From Virgibacillus halotolerans (GTDB lineage Bacteria > Bacillota > Bacilli > Bacillales > Amphibacillaceae), in the NCBI RefSeq assembly GCF_016908515.1, contig NZ_JAFBEA010000002.1, positions 372,001-436,000 on the forward strand: 64,000 bases of DNA, given 5' to 3'. The notes beneath the pieces were generated by a model that was not told the DNA's origin, did no database searches, and saw nothing but the letters and a program-made list of their open reading frames with translations. The position numbers were made by a program, and so were the translations under genes. Position 1 is the first letter of the stretch, and the number at the start of each line of letters is the position of its first letter. This document shows positions 44,427 to 53,244 of this stretch, piece by piece.

Positions 44427-45857
44427 TTACGCAACATCTATATCTGTTTCTATTTCTTCAACCCTATTTTTCTTTGCTTTGTTAAAGAAGACGACTGTAA
44501 GAATAACAGTTAAAACAAGACCCACAATAAATGAAATGTTTAAATTCAGATTGAATCCTATTTTCTCATTTAAAATATATACAAATACCATGTAGGTTAT
44601 AAATAGTGCAGGCACCAGCGAGACGAAATAGTTCTTTCCTTTAATAAATAAATACATCGTCCCAATCCATAGTGCAATAGCTGCCGTGGCCTGGTTTGCC
44701 CAAGAAAAGTATCTCCACAAGATGTTGAAGTCAATCTGTGTTAACAATGCTGATACAACAAATAAAGGAAGCGCAATCATGAGACGACTTTTCATTGTCT
44801 TCTGATCAAATTTCAAATAATCGGCGATAATGGAACGTGCCGCACGGAATGCTGTATCCCCAGAAGTAATTGGAAGTACGATTGCACCTAATACCGCAAT
44901 GGTTCCTCCAAAGGCACCTAACAGCGTCATGGACACTTCATTTACAACTGCAGAAGGTGTTCCCGTATTAATAAATTCATTCAATGTTTGACCATCAAGC
45001 AGGCTCATTGCCGCTGCTGCCCAAATCATTGCGATCACGGCTTCCGCAATCATCATGCCATAGAACACATAACGACCTTCCGATTCCTTCTTCGTCGTTC
45101 TGGAAATAATCGGCGATTGTGTCGCATGAAAACCAGATAACGCGCCACAAGTAATGGTAAAGAAAAGAATTGGAAAAATAGGTAAATTATCCGGATGCAT
45201 ATTATGAAAATTTAATTCCGGTATCGTATAATTCGAGAATAGTAAAGCAACTCCAACGCCTAATGTCCCAAGTAAAAGGATTGCACCAAAATAAGGATAG
45301 AATCTACCTATGATTTTATCAATTGGAAGAACCGTAGATAAGAAATAGTAAATAAAAATAACGGTGATTAAAATCCCTACAGCCACTTTACCATTTAATA
45401 GTATCGCCAGAAGTGATGCTGGAGTTGTAACAAATACGGTACCCACTAAAAGAAGTAATAAAAGTGCAAAAATATTTACGATATGCTTGGAAAAACTGCC
45501 TAGAAATTTTCCCGCTAATTCAGGAATATGTGCGCCTTTATTTCGGATCGAAATCATGCCAGTTAAATAATCATGCACAGCCCCGGCAAAAATAGAACCA
45601 AGAACAATCCACAAAAATGCGACAGGACCAAATAATGCCCCCATAATCGGTCCGAAAATAGGTCCAGTTCCTGCAATGTTCAATAATTGGATGAGCGCAT
45701 TTTTATGCTTATTCATCGGCACATAATCTACGCCATCACTATTTACATAGGCAGGGGTTTTTCTTGCATCTGCTGGATCAAATAGTTTTTCAATAAACTT
45801 CCCATAAGTAAAATACGCAATAACCAAAATAACGATTGATACAAGAAAAGTTATCAT
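44427..45857 (-). CDS. CstA/BtsT-family carrier (pyruvate or peptide uptake)
   Basis: A 476-residue carbon-starvation family membrane protein. It has the family blocks NIAGTGPIFGPIMGALFGPVAFLWI, GSIFAGAVHDYLTG, GFHATQSPIISRTTKKE and LPITSGDTAFRAARSIIADYL. Family members take up pyruvate (BtsT) or peptides (CstA). It is of the shorter ~480-aa type. ATG at 45857 is preferred (AAGGG 9 bp away); the ATG at 45866 touches that site. An AAAACGTTTT dyad at 45884-45893 lies in the promoter region and could be a degenerate cre. Confidence 0.85.
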   Translation of the reverse strand: MITFLVSIVILVIAYFTYGKFIEKLFDPADARKTPAYVNSDGVDYVPMNKHKNALIQLLNIAGTGPIFGPIMGALFGPVAFLWIVLGSIFAGAVHDYLTGMISIRNKGAHIPELAGKFLGSFSKHIVNIFALLLLLLVGTVFVTTPASLLAILLNGKVAVGILITVIFIYYFLSTVLPIDKIIGRFYPYFGAILLLGTLGVGVALLFSNYTIPELNFHNMHPDNLPIFPILFFTITCGALSGFHATQSPIISRTTKKESEGRYVFYGMMIAEAVIAMIWAAAAMSLLDGQTLNEFINTGTPSAVVNEVSMTLLGAFGGTIAVLGAIVLPITSGDTAFRAARSIIADYLKFDQKTMKSRLMIALPLFVVSALLTQIDFNILWRYFSWANQATAAIALWIGTMYLFIKGKNYFVSLVPALFITYMVFVYILNEKIGFNLNLNISFIVGLVLTVILTVVFFNKAKKNRVEEIETDIDVA

Positions 45858-45980
45858 TTTCCTCATCCCTTATATTTAAAATAAAAACGTTTTAATACAC
45901 TTTTTTGATCGTTTTCGCAGGGAGACTAGTGGAGCATCCCATATTCAGCCTGATGTAAGGCCAAAAGATTCGTATATGTG

Positions 45981-46034
45981 CTAAAAACCGTTGATTTCCA
46001 CTGCAGGCGGAAAACGAGTGTATTCCAGTTGCGG
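45981..46034. repeat. Degenerate GC-rich intergenic repeat
   Basis: CGTTGATTTCCACTGCAGGCGG followed by AACGAGTGTATTCCAGTTGCGG resembles the ends of the GC-rich Bacillaceae intergenic elements, with the middle lost. It lies in the 265-bp gap between the CstA-type gene and panE. The rest of the gap shows nothing recognisable. Confidence 0.4.
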
Positions 46035-46131
46035 TAGTAGAAGAGAATATTTTGACGAACACCCAGCTACTTTTTAGAAACCTGGAAAGAAATTTTGAAA
46101 CGTTCCACTAGTATCCTAATAACGCACAGTT

Positions 46132-47046
46132 CTATGCATTTTCAAATGGCTTTATTAATCCGAGCACAGCCTCTGTAAACGGAAGCTCTAACTCTACTGC
46201 TTTCGCTAATCGAACTGCCCCACCATGTAAATGATCTACCTCTAAAGTTTGTTTTTTACGGCGATCTTGGTGCATGGAAGATGTCCCATCCCGGTTCAAA
46301 TTCAAGAGTATCTTTTTTGTTGATTCTACATGTGATTCCGTTAGAGCTACATTATACTTGTTCGCTAATTGTTTCATTTCCTGCAAAATCATTTCTGCAA
46401 TGTGAAATGTTTCCGGATGATCTGTAACAGGACCAATAGGTAAATTGACTGCTGTCGTAATGCCGGAAAAGGCATTGATGAACATATACTTTTTCCAAAG
46501 ATCTACTAAAATATCATCACTATAATTTGCACTGATATTCGCTTGATCAGTAAGTGCTTTTAATTGGTTACAGATGTTTGTTTGCGTTGGTTCCAATGGA
46601 CCGAAAATAAGATCATGAAAATCACTTGAATGCGCCACATGTCCTTTATCATTTAAAGTAGCGAATATGGAACAGAGGCCCCCGACAACATGTTCTTTCC
46701 CAAGTTGTTCCTGTAGTGTACGAATATGTTCAATTCCATTTAAAACTGGTAATACATGGGCACCTTTTTTGGTCAAATGGTTTAGACTTTCCAGGGTTCC
46801 TTGTAGATGGTATCCCTTTACACTGAGAAATACGAGATCAACAGTTTTGACTTCTGCTGTATTTGTAATAACTTTTGGGTTCCTTATCGTGTAGTCACCT
46901 TGTGTACTGTTCACATGAATTCCGTGTGCATGAATTTGTTCTGCCCTTTTCTCACGAACTAAAAATGTAACATTTGCTCCAGCTTCCTCAAAACGCGAAC
47001 CAAAATAAGCACCTAAAGCACCCGCACCTATCACGACAATATGCAT
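46132..47046 (-). CDS. panE: 2-Dehydropantoate 2-reductase family protein
   Basis: A 304-residue NADPH reductase of the PanE/ApbA family, which makes pantoate for coenzyme A; relatives act on other 2-keto acids. It starts with the Rossmann loop MHIVVIGAGALGAYFGSRF and has LSVKGYHL, LNGIEH, the catalytic lysine in LWKKYMFINAFSGITTAV and HQDRRKKQTLEVDHLHGG. GGAGG precedes the ATG. It is divergent from mvaA and not next to panBC, so another keto-acid substrate cannot be excluded. Confidence 0.85.
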   Translation of the reverse strand: MHIVVIGAGALGAYFGSRFEEAGANVTFLVREKRAEQIHAHGIHVNSTQGDYTIRNPKVITNTAEVKTVDLVFLSVKGYHLQGTLESLNHLTKKGAHVLPVLNGIEHIRTLQEQLGKEHVVGGLCSIFATLNDKGHVAHSSDFHDLIFGPLEPTQTNICNQLKALTDQANISANYSDDILVDLWKKYMFINAFSGITTAVNLPIGPVTDHPETFHIAEMILQEMKQLANKYNVALTESHVESTKKILLNLNRDGTSSMHQDRRKKQTLEVDHLHGGAVRLAKAVELELPFTEAVLGLIKPFENA

Positions 47047-47186
47047 TTAACCTCCACCTCCTCACGTTGTAATCGCATACACAATGATACCAGATATGTT
47101 ATTTTGTTACAATATAGTCGCCTAATGGCTAAACTTTTAAAAACAATTGACTTAAGATTTAAAATGATTGACAAATTTGGGGTACG

Positions 47187-47285
47187 TATAATAAACTCTA
47201 TTCAACATGGTTGAATGAAATTAAACTTTATTGAATTTCAATATTTTTTATTGATGTTCAAAATGTAATCGCATTCAATTGTGTG
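47187..47285 (+). promoter_or_regulatory. mvaA promoter region with tandem TTCAA/TTGAA dyads
   Basis: A TATAAT at 47187-47192 is followed by three perfect dyads: ATTCAAC-ATG-GTTGAAT (47200-47216), ATTGAA-T-TTCAAT (47230-47242) and TTGA-TGT-TCAA (47251-47261), with a further half site ATTCAAT (47273-47279). No good -35 is visible, so the promoter may need an activator. The array lies between the -10 and the mvaA start and looks like a multi-site operator. Confidence 0.5.
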
Positions 47286-47350
47286 TAGTAACAAACTAGA
47301 TTTAAAGAACATTAGGAAGTAATTTCCAATAAAACAAAGGAGGTTTTACT

Positions 47351-48625
47351 ATGAAGTCACGTATTTCTGGGTTTTATAAATTATTACCAGAGCAAAGGTT
47401 GAATAAAATTGCATCACTACTAGAACTTTCAGAAGAAGAAAAGAAAATCTTTACCGGCGAAGAAGGCTTTACAGTTAAACAAGCAGATCGAATGATTGAA
47501 AATGTGATTGGATATTTACCAATCCCACTTGGAATAGCAGCAAACTTTAAGGTCGATGGAGAAGATGTCTTTGTGCCAATGGCGACTGAGGAACCTTCAG
47601 TTGTCGCTGCAGCTAGTCATGCTGCAAAACTGACATATGACACAGGTGGATTTACAACGTCTTATTCTGGATCTATTATGAGAGGACAAATACAAGTAAC
47701 TAGCATGGTAGATACCTATGGAGCTTTGGCAAGAATTTATGAAAACAAGGAGGAAATTATTGAACTGTGTAATGCCCAGGATCCGACACTAGTAGCATTT
47801 GGCGGCGGGGCAAAGGACTTGGATGTACATGTTGTGCAAGGCGAAAGTGAAAAAATGCTTGTCGTGCATTTATTGATTGATACAAAGGATGCAATGGGAG
47901 CTAATGCTGTAAATACAATGGCTGAAGCAGTATCTCCTTTAATTGAAGAAATTACAGAAGGTAAAGTTGTTGTTCGTATCTTATCGAACCTTGCTGATCA
48001 ACGAATTGTACGTGCTCGAGCAACTTTTGAAGATCCTTTCCAGGGAAATCAGACAACAATGAAGAAATTTATGAGTGCAAATCATTTAGCTGTTGCTGAT
48101 CCCTATCGTGCTGCAACACATAATAAAGGAATCATGAATGGCGTATCAGCTGTAGTACTTGCAACGGGAAATGATACAAGAGCAGTAGAAGCTGGAGCTC
48201 ACGCTTATGCATCTATATCAGGTAAATATAGTTCGTTAACACGATGGGAACTTAAGGGTGAAAATACATTGGTCGGAACCATTGAACTTCCGCTTGCTGT
48301 TGGGTTAGTCGGAGGTGCCACGCAATCACACCCTGTAGCAAAGCTTGCTACGAAAATATTAAATGTTAAAACAGCTCAACAACTTGCGGGAATAATTGCT
48401 TCTACAGGACTAGCGCAGAATTTTGCAGCAATTAAAGCTTTGGCTGGAGAAGGAATTCAAAAAGGCCATATGAAACTACATGCCAGGAACATGGCTTCCG
48501 TAGCTGGTGCCCCCGATGACCAAATCGACCAGGTTGTTGAGCATGCTGTGAAAGAGCAAAGATTCGGATTTCATGATATGAAGCATTTTGTAGAGCTACT
48601 TCGGAATAACGATCCGAATAAGTAG
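47351..48625 (+). CDS. mvaA: Hydroxymethylglutaryl-CoA reductase, class II (degradative type)
   Basis: A 424-residue class II HMG-CoA reductase. It has ENVIGYLPIPLG, the catalytic glutamate in ATEEPSVVAAAS, DAMGANAVNTMAEA, the catalytic lysine in HNKGIMNGV, aspartate in GNDTRAVE and histidine in HMKLHARNMA, all in Pseudomonas mevalonii order. Class II enzymes work either in mevalonate synthesis or, NAD-linked, in mevalonate breakdown. No other mevalonate-pathway gene is nearby, while a probable carboxylate transporter follows, which favours breakdown. A long 304-bp control region precedes it. AGGAGG lies before the ATG. Confidence 0.92.
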   Translation: MKSRISGFYKLLPEQRLNKIASLLELSEEEKKIFTGEEGFTVKQADRMIENVIGYLPIPLGIAANFKVDGEDVFVPMATEEPSVVAAASHAAKLTYDTGGFTTSYSGSIMRGQIQVTSMVDTYGALARIYENKEEIIELCNAQDPTLVAFGGGAKDLDVHVVQGESEKMLVVHLLIDTKDAMGANAVNTMAEAVSPLIEEITEGKVVVRILSNLADQRIVRARATFEDPFQGNQTTMKKFMSANHLAVADPYRAATHNKGIMNGVSAVVLATGNDTRAVEAGAHAYASISGKYSSLTRWELKGENTLVGTIELPLAVGLVGGATQSHPVAKLATKILNVKTAQQLAGIIASTGLAQNFAAIKALAGEGIQKGHMKLHARNMASVAGAPDDQIDQVVEHAVKEQRFGFHDMKHFVELLRNNDPNK

Positions 48626-48671
48626 TGTTTGTATATTTAATGCGATTGCAGTGAGCAACTAATTTAAAGTA

Positions 48672-48701
48672 TTGTCCTTGTTAAATGCTATAGTTTATAC
48701 T
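48672..48701 (+). promoter_or_regulatory. Possible promoter of the membrane-protein pair after mvaA
   Basis: TTGTCC (48672-48677), 18-bp spacer, TATACT (48696-48701). No terminator separates it from mvaA, so read-through is also likely. Confidence 0.4.
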
Positions 48702-48738
48702 GGAATGTAGATATGATAAGCATGAATGGAGGGAGAAC

Positions 48739-49173
48739 GTGGCTCAAAAAGATAAATTAACTGCTGCAAAACAGGAGAGCTATGTAGAAGTAATTGGTGA
48801 CACGGTGCTTGGCAAACATTTGATTACTACGATCATTATCAGCGTCTTCCTTAGTTTGGGATTTTTTCATTTGGGGAAGTTTATCTTTCCGAAAGTTGCT
48901 CCCGAAAATATGGTGCAGTCTTACTCACTGCTCCTTGGAATCGCAGGAAGTTTGATCGCACTGCTTGTGAATGCGCTATTGTTTAAACCAAAGCGGAAGT
49001 TGTTGGAAAGCTCAGGTACAACAGAAGAATTAAGTATTATCTATAAAGATCTTCAATTGGATTTGGAAGATGAACGGGAAAGTATAACAAATGATCCTGT
49101 TACGATGGAAGAAATGAAGGAACAGGGGATTTACGATATGTTTTTTTCAGATGAGGAGGATAGGAAGGAATGA
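48739..49173 (+). CDS. Small membrane protein partner of TctA-like permease
   Basis: A 144-residue protein with two or three membrane helices (~28-48, ~60-82) and an acidic C-terminal tail ending SDEEDRKE. It overlaps the following permease gene by 4 bp (ATGA), so the two act together, as TctB and TctA do. I see no sequence motif that proves TctB homology. GTG start after GGAGGGAG. Confidence 0.65.
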   Translation: MAQKDKLTAAKQESYVEVIGDTVLGKHLITTIIISVFLSLGFFHLGKFIFPKVAPENMVQSYSLLLGIAGSLIALLVNALLFKPKRKLLESSGTTEELSIIYKDLQLDLEDERESITNDPVTMEEMKEQGIYDMFFSDEEDRKE

Positions 49174-50525
49174 GTCAATTAGTCATTGCAATTATACTAG
49201 CATTGATAGCGGCAGTATTATTTACGCTCATCGGTCTAATTTCGGGATCAGATGAAACGGCAATTTTGGTGCCTATTACGTTGATCGTAGTCTTGTTAGG
49301 TGCACCACCAGTCGCGGTATTTGCTTTCTTTATGGCGGCAGTATTATCAAAGCATTTAACCCATGCCATCCCTACAGCCTTAATGGGGGTACCTGGAGAT
49401 ACAACTGCTGCACCAATGCTTGAACATGCTAATTTTATGCGGCGGATTGGGATGCCACATATTGCTTTAAGGAAAATGATTTCAGGCGGAATTATTGGTG
49501 CATTTATTGCACTGCCATTATCATTATTATTTGCAGTATTTTTAAGCCAATTTGGAAACTTTTTTCAGGAAAATGCTGGGATTATTTTTACAGCTGCGGC
49601 GGTATTAATTGGGTATTTTTCGAAAGGGCGTTGGGCAAGTATCTTGTTAATTTTACCAATTGCGATGATGTTTCAAGGATTGGATATGGTCAGTTCGACG
49701 GTTGTAGGAGAACATCTGTCCATTAGTTTTTTTCTTGGAATAGCCATTGGGCCGATGTTATCGGACTTACTGATGGCCTCATCTAAAAGTGCTAGACCCG
49801 AGGTGAAGCGAGATGAAATGAACGTATACCGGCTGGCACCTGAAAAGAAAACATGGTCAGGATATTTTCCGAATCCTTTTAAAGTGTTAACACGAAAGCA
49901 AAGCACGGCAGTTGCTGGTACTTCTTTTATATCCTCCTTTACTTTTGCCTTAAGCCCGGTCGGGATGACCTCTTTAATGGGGGAACTGGTTGGATCGCGT
50001 ACGAAGGGACAGTACAAAAAAGCGACAAGTAGCTTGGCAACGATGAATGGGGTGACAGAATCAACCTATATTGCGGAAACGATCATACCGCTTGTTGCGT
50101 TTGGTATTCCTTTAAGTCCGGTGGCGTTAGGACCTGCTGCCGCATTATTTAATGCACCACCGATATTTACAAGTGAGCCAGTGAATAATTTACATAATTT
50201 AATGAGTCCACTTGAATTTTTATTATACGGATTGATTGGTATTGTGATTGCCTCCTTTATTGCTTACCCGTTTTCGATGAATTATGCGCGCAAGGCAAGT
50301 GTGTTTGTGAAGAAGCATATTAACCAGGAAGCAATTGTTGCTATGTTTATAGGAATCGTCGTCTTATTGTCATTTTATGAAGGCGGATTGGCTGGTACAC
50401 TTGTTACCTTTACTATCGCCGCAATCGGGGGTATGTTGAACCGGTTTTTAGGTGTTGGTATTGGTGTCTTGTTCATGATTTTTTATGGGTCAAGTTGGAT
50501 GATTTCTACATTATTTGGATTGTAG
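49170..50525 (+). CDS. TctA-like tripartite transporter permease
   Basis: A 451-residue permease with ten to twelve helices. It resembles the TctA/DUF112 family: ALMGVPGDTTAAPMLEHANFMRR in the first half corresponds to the TctA loop with PGD, and FALSPVGMTSLMGELVGSRTKG with FGIPLSPVALGPAAALFNAPP to the second. It differs clearly from the tctA product at 21127, and no TctC receptor gene accompanies it. Linked to mvaA, it may bring in mevalonate or a similar hydroxy acid; that is inference. A hairpin terminator follows. Confidence 0.78.
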   Translation: MSQLVIAIILALIAAVLFTLIGLISGSDETAILVPITLIVVLLGAPPVAVFAFFMAAVLSKHLTHAIPTALMGVPGDTTAAPMLEHANFMRRIGMPHIALRKMISGGIIGAFIALPLSLLFAVFLSQFGNFFQENAGIIFTAAAVLIGYFSKGRWASILLILPIAMMFQGLDMVSSTVVGEHLSISFFLGIAIGPMLSDLLMASSKSARPEVKRDEMNVYRLAPEKKTWSGYFPNPFKVLTRKQSTAVAGTSFISSFTFALSPVGMTSLMGELVGSRTKGQYKKATSSLATMNGVTESTYIAETIIPLVAFGIPLSPVALGPAAALFNAPPIFTSEPVNNLHNLMSPLEFLLYGLIGIVIASFIAYPFSMNYARKASVFVKKHINQEAIVAMFIGIVVLLSFYEGGLAGTLVTFTIAAIGGMLNRFLGVGIGVLFMIFYGSSWMISTLFGL

Positions 50526-50548
50526 TATTGATACAAATAGAATAATTG

Positions 50549-50608
50549 AAAGTAGCCCTCCGTTTAAATATCCGATATAAGGGTAATTTAAATCTGAAGG
50601 CTACTTTT
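50549..50608 (+). terminator. Terminator after the TctA-like gene
   Basis: AAAGTAGCC pairs with GGCTACTTT over a long, partly self-complementary loop, ending in TTTT. Confidence 0.65.
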
Positions 50609-50655
50609 GATAAGCATTGATACATAGAACGAGCGTAGTAAAGTGAGGAATAAAA

Positions 50656-52017
50656 GTGGTTAAATTAGACCGAAAAGATCTTGAGCAATATACAAGTTTC
50701 ATTTTACAAGCATTACGAGATGAAGAAAAAGCCAAGTTTCGTAATAACTTCTTATCTTTACATCCATCGGACCAAGCCGATGTTTTTGTGACGTTGAATA
50801 AGGATGTCCGTGTAAAAGCCTATGATTATCTTGAGTCCCAGGAGTTTGCTCGTGTTTTTGATAGGTTGGACATTCATAAGCAAAAGCTTTATTTTCAAGA
50901 ATTAGCAGATCCATATGCCTATGAAATATTTAATTATATGTTCACGGATGATGTTGTTCAATTTATAAAAGGGTTAGATCCAACGCTTGCCGAGAAGATT
51001 TTGTATGAAATGGATCAAGAAAAAGCAAAAGAAGTAGGGGCTATTCTTTCTTATGCAATGGAAACAGCGGGTTCCATTATGACGAAGGAATTAATAAGTA
51101 TTTCTCCCAATGAGACAGCGGCTCAAATTATTGACCAGCTTAGGGAGAAAGCAACAGAGGCGGAAAGCATTTACTATAATTATGTTGTGGATAAAGATGG
51201 TTCGTTAGTAGGAGTTGTCTCGCTTAGAGACCTTATTACCGCTCAACCGGAAACAATGATTCGTGATATCATGCGTAAAAAGGTGGTATCTGTACCGGAA
51301 GATCTGGATCAGGAAGATGTCGGGGGTGTCATTAAGAAGTATGATCTTCTTGCTGTTCCAGTTGTTTCTAAACACAATCATTTGCTAGGAATTGTAACAG
51401 TGGACGATGTGATGGATATTCTTGAAAGTGAGACAACAGAAGATTTTGGCGAAATTTCGGCTACAAAAGGTGCAACAGATATAAATTTAAGTGCTCTTAC
51501 AGCTGCAAAGAAACGCTCGCCCTGGATTATTGCATTGATGTTTTTCGGACTGATAACCGGTGGGGTCATTGGTCAATTCGAAGATACACTTGAACAGGTT
51601 GTTGTGCTTGCTGCTTTTATTCCTATGATTATGGATTCTGGAGGAAACGTTGGAACACAGTCATTAGCTGTGGCAGTCCGTGGTCTGGCATTGGGAACGA
51701 TCGAAAAAAACAGTTTCTGGCGGATGGTCAGACGTGAATTCAGTACAGGAGCAATGATTGGTGCTATTTGTATGGTATTGATTACACTGATGATTGCTAT
51801 TTTTTATGGCAATTGGATGTTGGGACTGATTGTTGGTGTTTCGATTTTATGCACACTAAGTGTGTCTGCGGTCATAGGGGCGATTGTTCCTTTGCTGATT
51901 AATAAATTGAAAATTGATCCGGCAGTAGCATCGGGGCCGTTCATTACGACGTTGAATGATATTATCGGACTGATGATCTACTTTTCCATAGCGACGGCAT
52001 TGCTTGATGCGTTGTAG
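50656..52017 (+). CDS. mgtE: Magnesium transporter MgtE
   Basis: A 453-residue Mg2+ channel. The order is the helical N domain (~1-130), two CBS domains (~135-255) that sense cytoplasmic Mg2+, and five membrane helices from ~285 with the signature PMIMDSGGNVGTQSLAVAVRGLALG and GPFITTLNDIIGLMIYF. Length and layout are standard. GTG start at 50656 after GTGAGG. No Mg2+ riboswitch lies in the short leader. Confidence 0.93.
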   Translation: MVKLDRKDLEQYTSFILQALRDEEKAKFRNNFLSLHPSDQADVFVTLNKDVRVKAYDYLESQEFARVFDRLDIHKQKLYFQELADPYAYEIFNYMFTDDVVQFIKGLDPTLAEKILYEMDQEKAKEVGAILSYAMETAGSIMTKELISISPNETAAQIIDQLREKATEAESIYYNYVVDKDGSLVGVVSLRDLITAQPETMIRDIMRKKVVSVPEDLDQEDVGGVIKKYDLLAVPVVSKHNHLLGIVTVDDVMDILESETTEDFGEISATKGATDINLSALTAAKKRSPWIIALMFFGLITGGVIGQFEDTLEQVVVLAAFIPMIMDSGGNVGTQSLAVAVRGLALGTIEKNSFWRMVRREFSTGAMIGAICMVLITLMIAIFYGNWMLGLIVGVSILCTLSVSAVIGAIVPLLINKLKIDPAVASGPFITTLNDIIGLMIYFSIATALLDAL

Positions 52018-52054
52018 TCATTTTAAAAGTTGACAACAGAGAGGGGAAAGTCTA

Positions 52055-52834
52055 GTGAATATCGGAATAATCGGCGGGGGAGCCATTGCGAGTTTTCTGT
52101 TGAAAGAAATAAACCATAATCAGGTTCCAGGATTATATGTTCAAAGTATCTATATCAGGGATGAAGAAAAGTATTCCGCATTAACAAAGAACTATGGTGT
52201 TGGATTATATTCTGATCTGTCTCAATTTCTTGCGTCAGACATTGATATCATTGTAGAGGCCGCTAATATTCAAGCTGTTCGTAAACTGATTCCTGCCGTC
52301 CTTAAAAAGAAAGATGTTATTCTCATTAGTATCGGGGCATTGTCTGAAGAACTCTTATATCAAAATATATATGCAGTGGCTGAAAAGTATAAAAGGATAG
52401 TTTATTTGCCGTCTGGCGCTATTGGCGGACTGGATCTACTACAAAGTGCGCATGCGCTTGGCGGTGTTCATGAGGTTTCTCTAACAACACGAAAGCCTGC
52501 TAGATCATTGCTGGATGAAGAAGAAGTGGATAAGGAAGTCGTTATTTTCGATGGTACAGCAAATGAAGCGATTAAAAAATTCCCTAAAAACATCAATGTT
52601 TCCATCATCTTATCATTAGCTGGAATTGGAATTCAGAAAACAAGGGTAAAAATAATTGCTGATCCTGTTATCGAAAACAACAGCCATATGATTAATATTT
52701 CCGGAACGTTTGGTACTGCGTCATTTTCGATAAATAACGCACCTATGGCGACGAATCCAAAAACGAGTTATGCTGCAGCATTGAGTGTGTTAAGTACATT
52801 ACAGCGATGTACAAGCAACATTAAATTGGGATAG
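52055..52834 (+). CDS. L-aspartate dehydrogenase-like oxidoreductase
   Basis: A 259-residue NAD(P)-binding protein of the NadX/DUF108 family. The Rossmann loop GIIGGGAIASFLL, LPSGAIGGLDLL, TTRKP, FPKNINVS and the C-terminal NPKTSYAAALSVLSTLQ are family signatures; the family turns aspartate into iminoaspartate for NAD synthesis. It stands 37 bp after mgtE, with no nad gene near, so another amino or keto acid substrate is possible. GTG start after AGAGGGGAAAG. Confidence 0.83.
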   Translation: MNIGIIGGGAIASFLLKEINHNQVPGLYVQSIYIRDEEKYSALTKNYGVGLYSDLSQFLASDIDIIVEAANIQAVRKLIPAVLKKKDVILISIGALSEELLYQNIYAVAEKYKRIVYLPSGAIGGLDLLQSAHALGGVHEVSLTTRKPARSLLDEEEVDKEVVIFDGTANEAIKKFPKNINVSIILSLAGIGIQKTRVKIIADPVIENNSHMINISGTFGTASFSINNAPMATNPKTSYAAALSVLSTLQRCTSNIKLG

Positions 52835-52905
52835 CATGATTTTTTAAAAAATGGGCAAGCTAAATGTCGAAATTGCTTTTACTACCGGATAATGGGAGGC
52901 CCACC

Positions 52906-53055
52906 ATGTCAGAAGAAAATAAGAACCGAAATAAAGATAAGGGAAGACAGAACAATAAGAATCAGCATAACAAGGAAGGTCACACGGTTGAGTTCTCGGA
53001 GGAGACCGTATTTAATGCAGACAAGAAACGTGGTAAAAAGCATAGTAGGAAATAA
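52906..53055 (+). CDS. Small, highly charged protein
   Basis: A 49-residue very polar protein rich in Asn, Lys and Glu (starts MSEENKNRNKDKGRQNNKN, ends KKRGKKHSRK) and without a hydrophobic segment, so probably disordered. The ATG at 52906 has a good GGGAGG site 7 bp upstream and a terminator follows the stop, both of which argue that it is real. A 63-codon longer frame from 52864 lacks a ribosome site. Function unknown; small spore or stress proteins often look like this, but that is only a resemblance. Confidence 0.6.
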   Translation: MSEENKNRNKDKGRQNNKNQHNKEGHTVEFSEETVFNADKKRGKKHSRK

Positions 53056-53063
53056 GAGAAAAC

Positions 53064-53096
53064 GGTTGTTCCAAAAATATTGGGACAGCCTTTTTT
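53064..53096 (+). terminator. Terminator after the small charged protein
   Basis: GGTTGTTCC pairs with GGGACAGCC (two G-T pairs) and T6 follows. Confidence 0.8.
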
Positions 53097-53125
53097 ATAA
53101 TGGAAAGAAGCATATGCTGTTCGCT

Positions 53126-53173
53126 GTAAAGAAAGTATATGCCTATTTCTTTTTGCATAAACGCAACTAAAGC
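53126..53173 (+). repeat. Interspersed hairpin repeat, copy 3 (diverged)
   Basis: TGTAAAGAAAG and TTTCTTT form the hairpin, followed by TTGCATAAACGCAACTAAAGC, in the same order as the copies at 26511 and 31600. Confidence 0.45.
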
Positions 53174-53190
53174 ATTTCGTTGTAGAATCA

Positions 53191-53230
53191 AAAGAATCAT
53201 GACGGATAGGACACTTCGCCATGATTCTTT
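53191..53230. terminator. Terminator of the ctaM-like gene
   Basis: An 11-bp stem AAAGAATCATG / CATGATTCTTT between convergent genes, able to act in both directions. Confidence 0.75.
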
Positions 53231-53244
53231 ACTTTCAAATTCTA

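Noticed and set aside
47168-47192. Consensus TTGACA with TATAAT ahead of mvaA
   Set aside because: The spacer is only 13 bp, too short for a sigma-A promoter.
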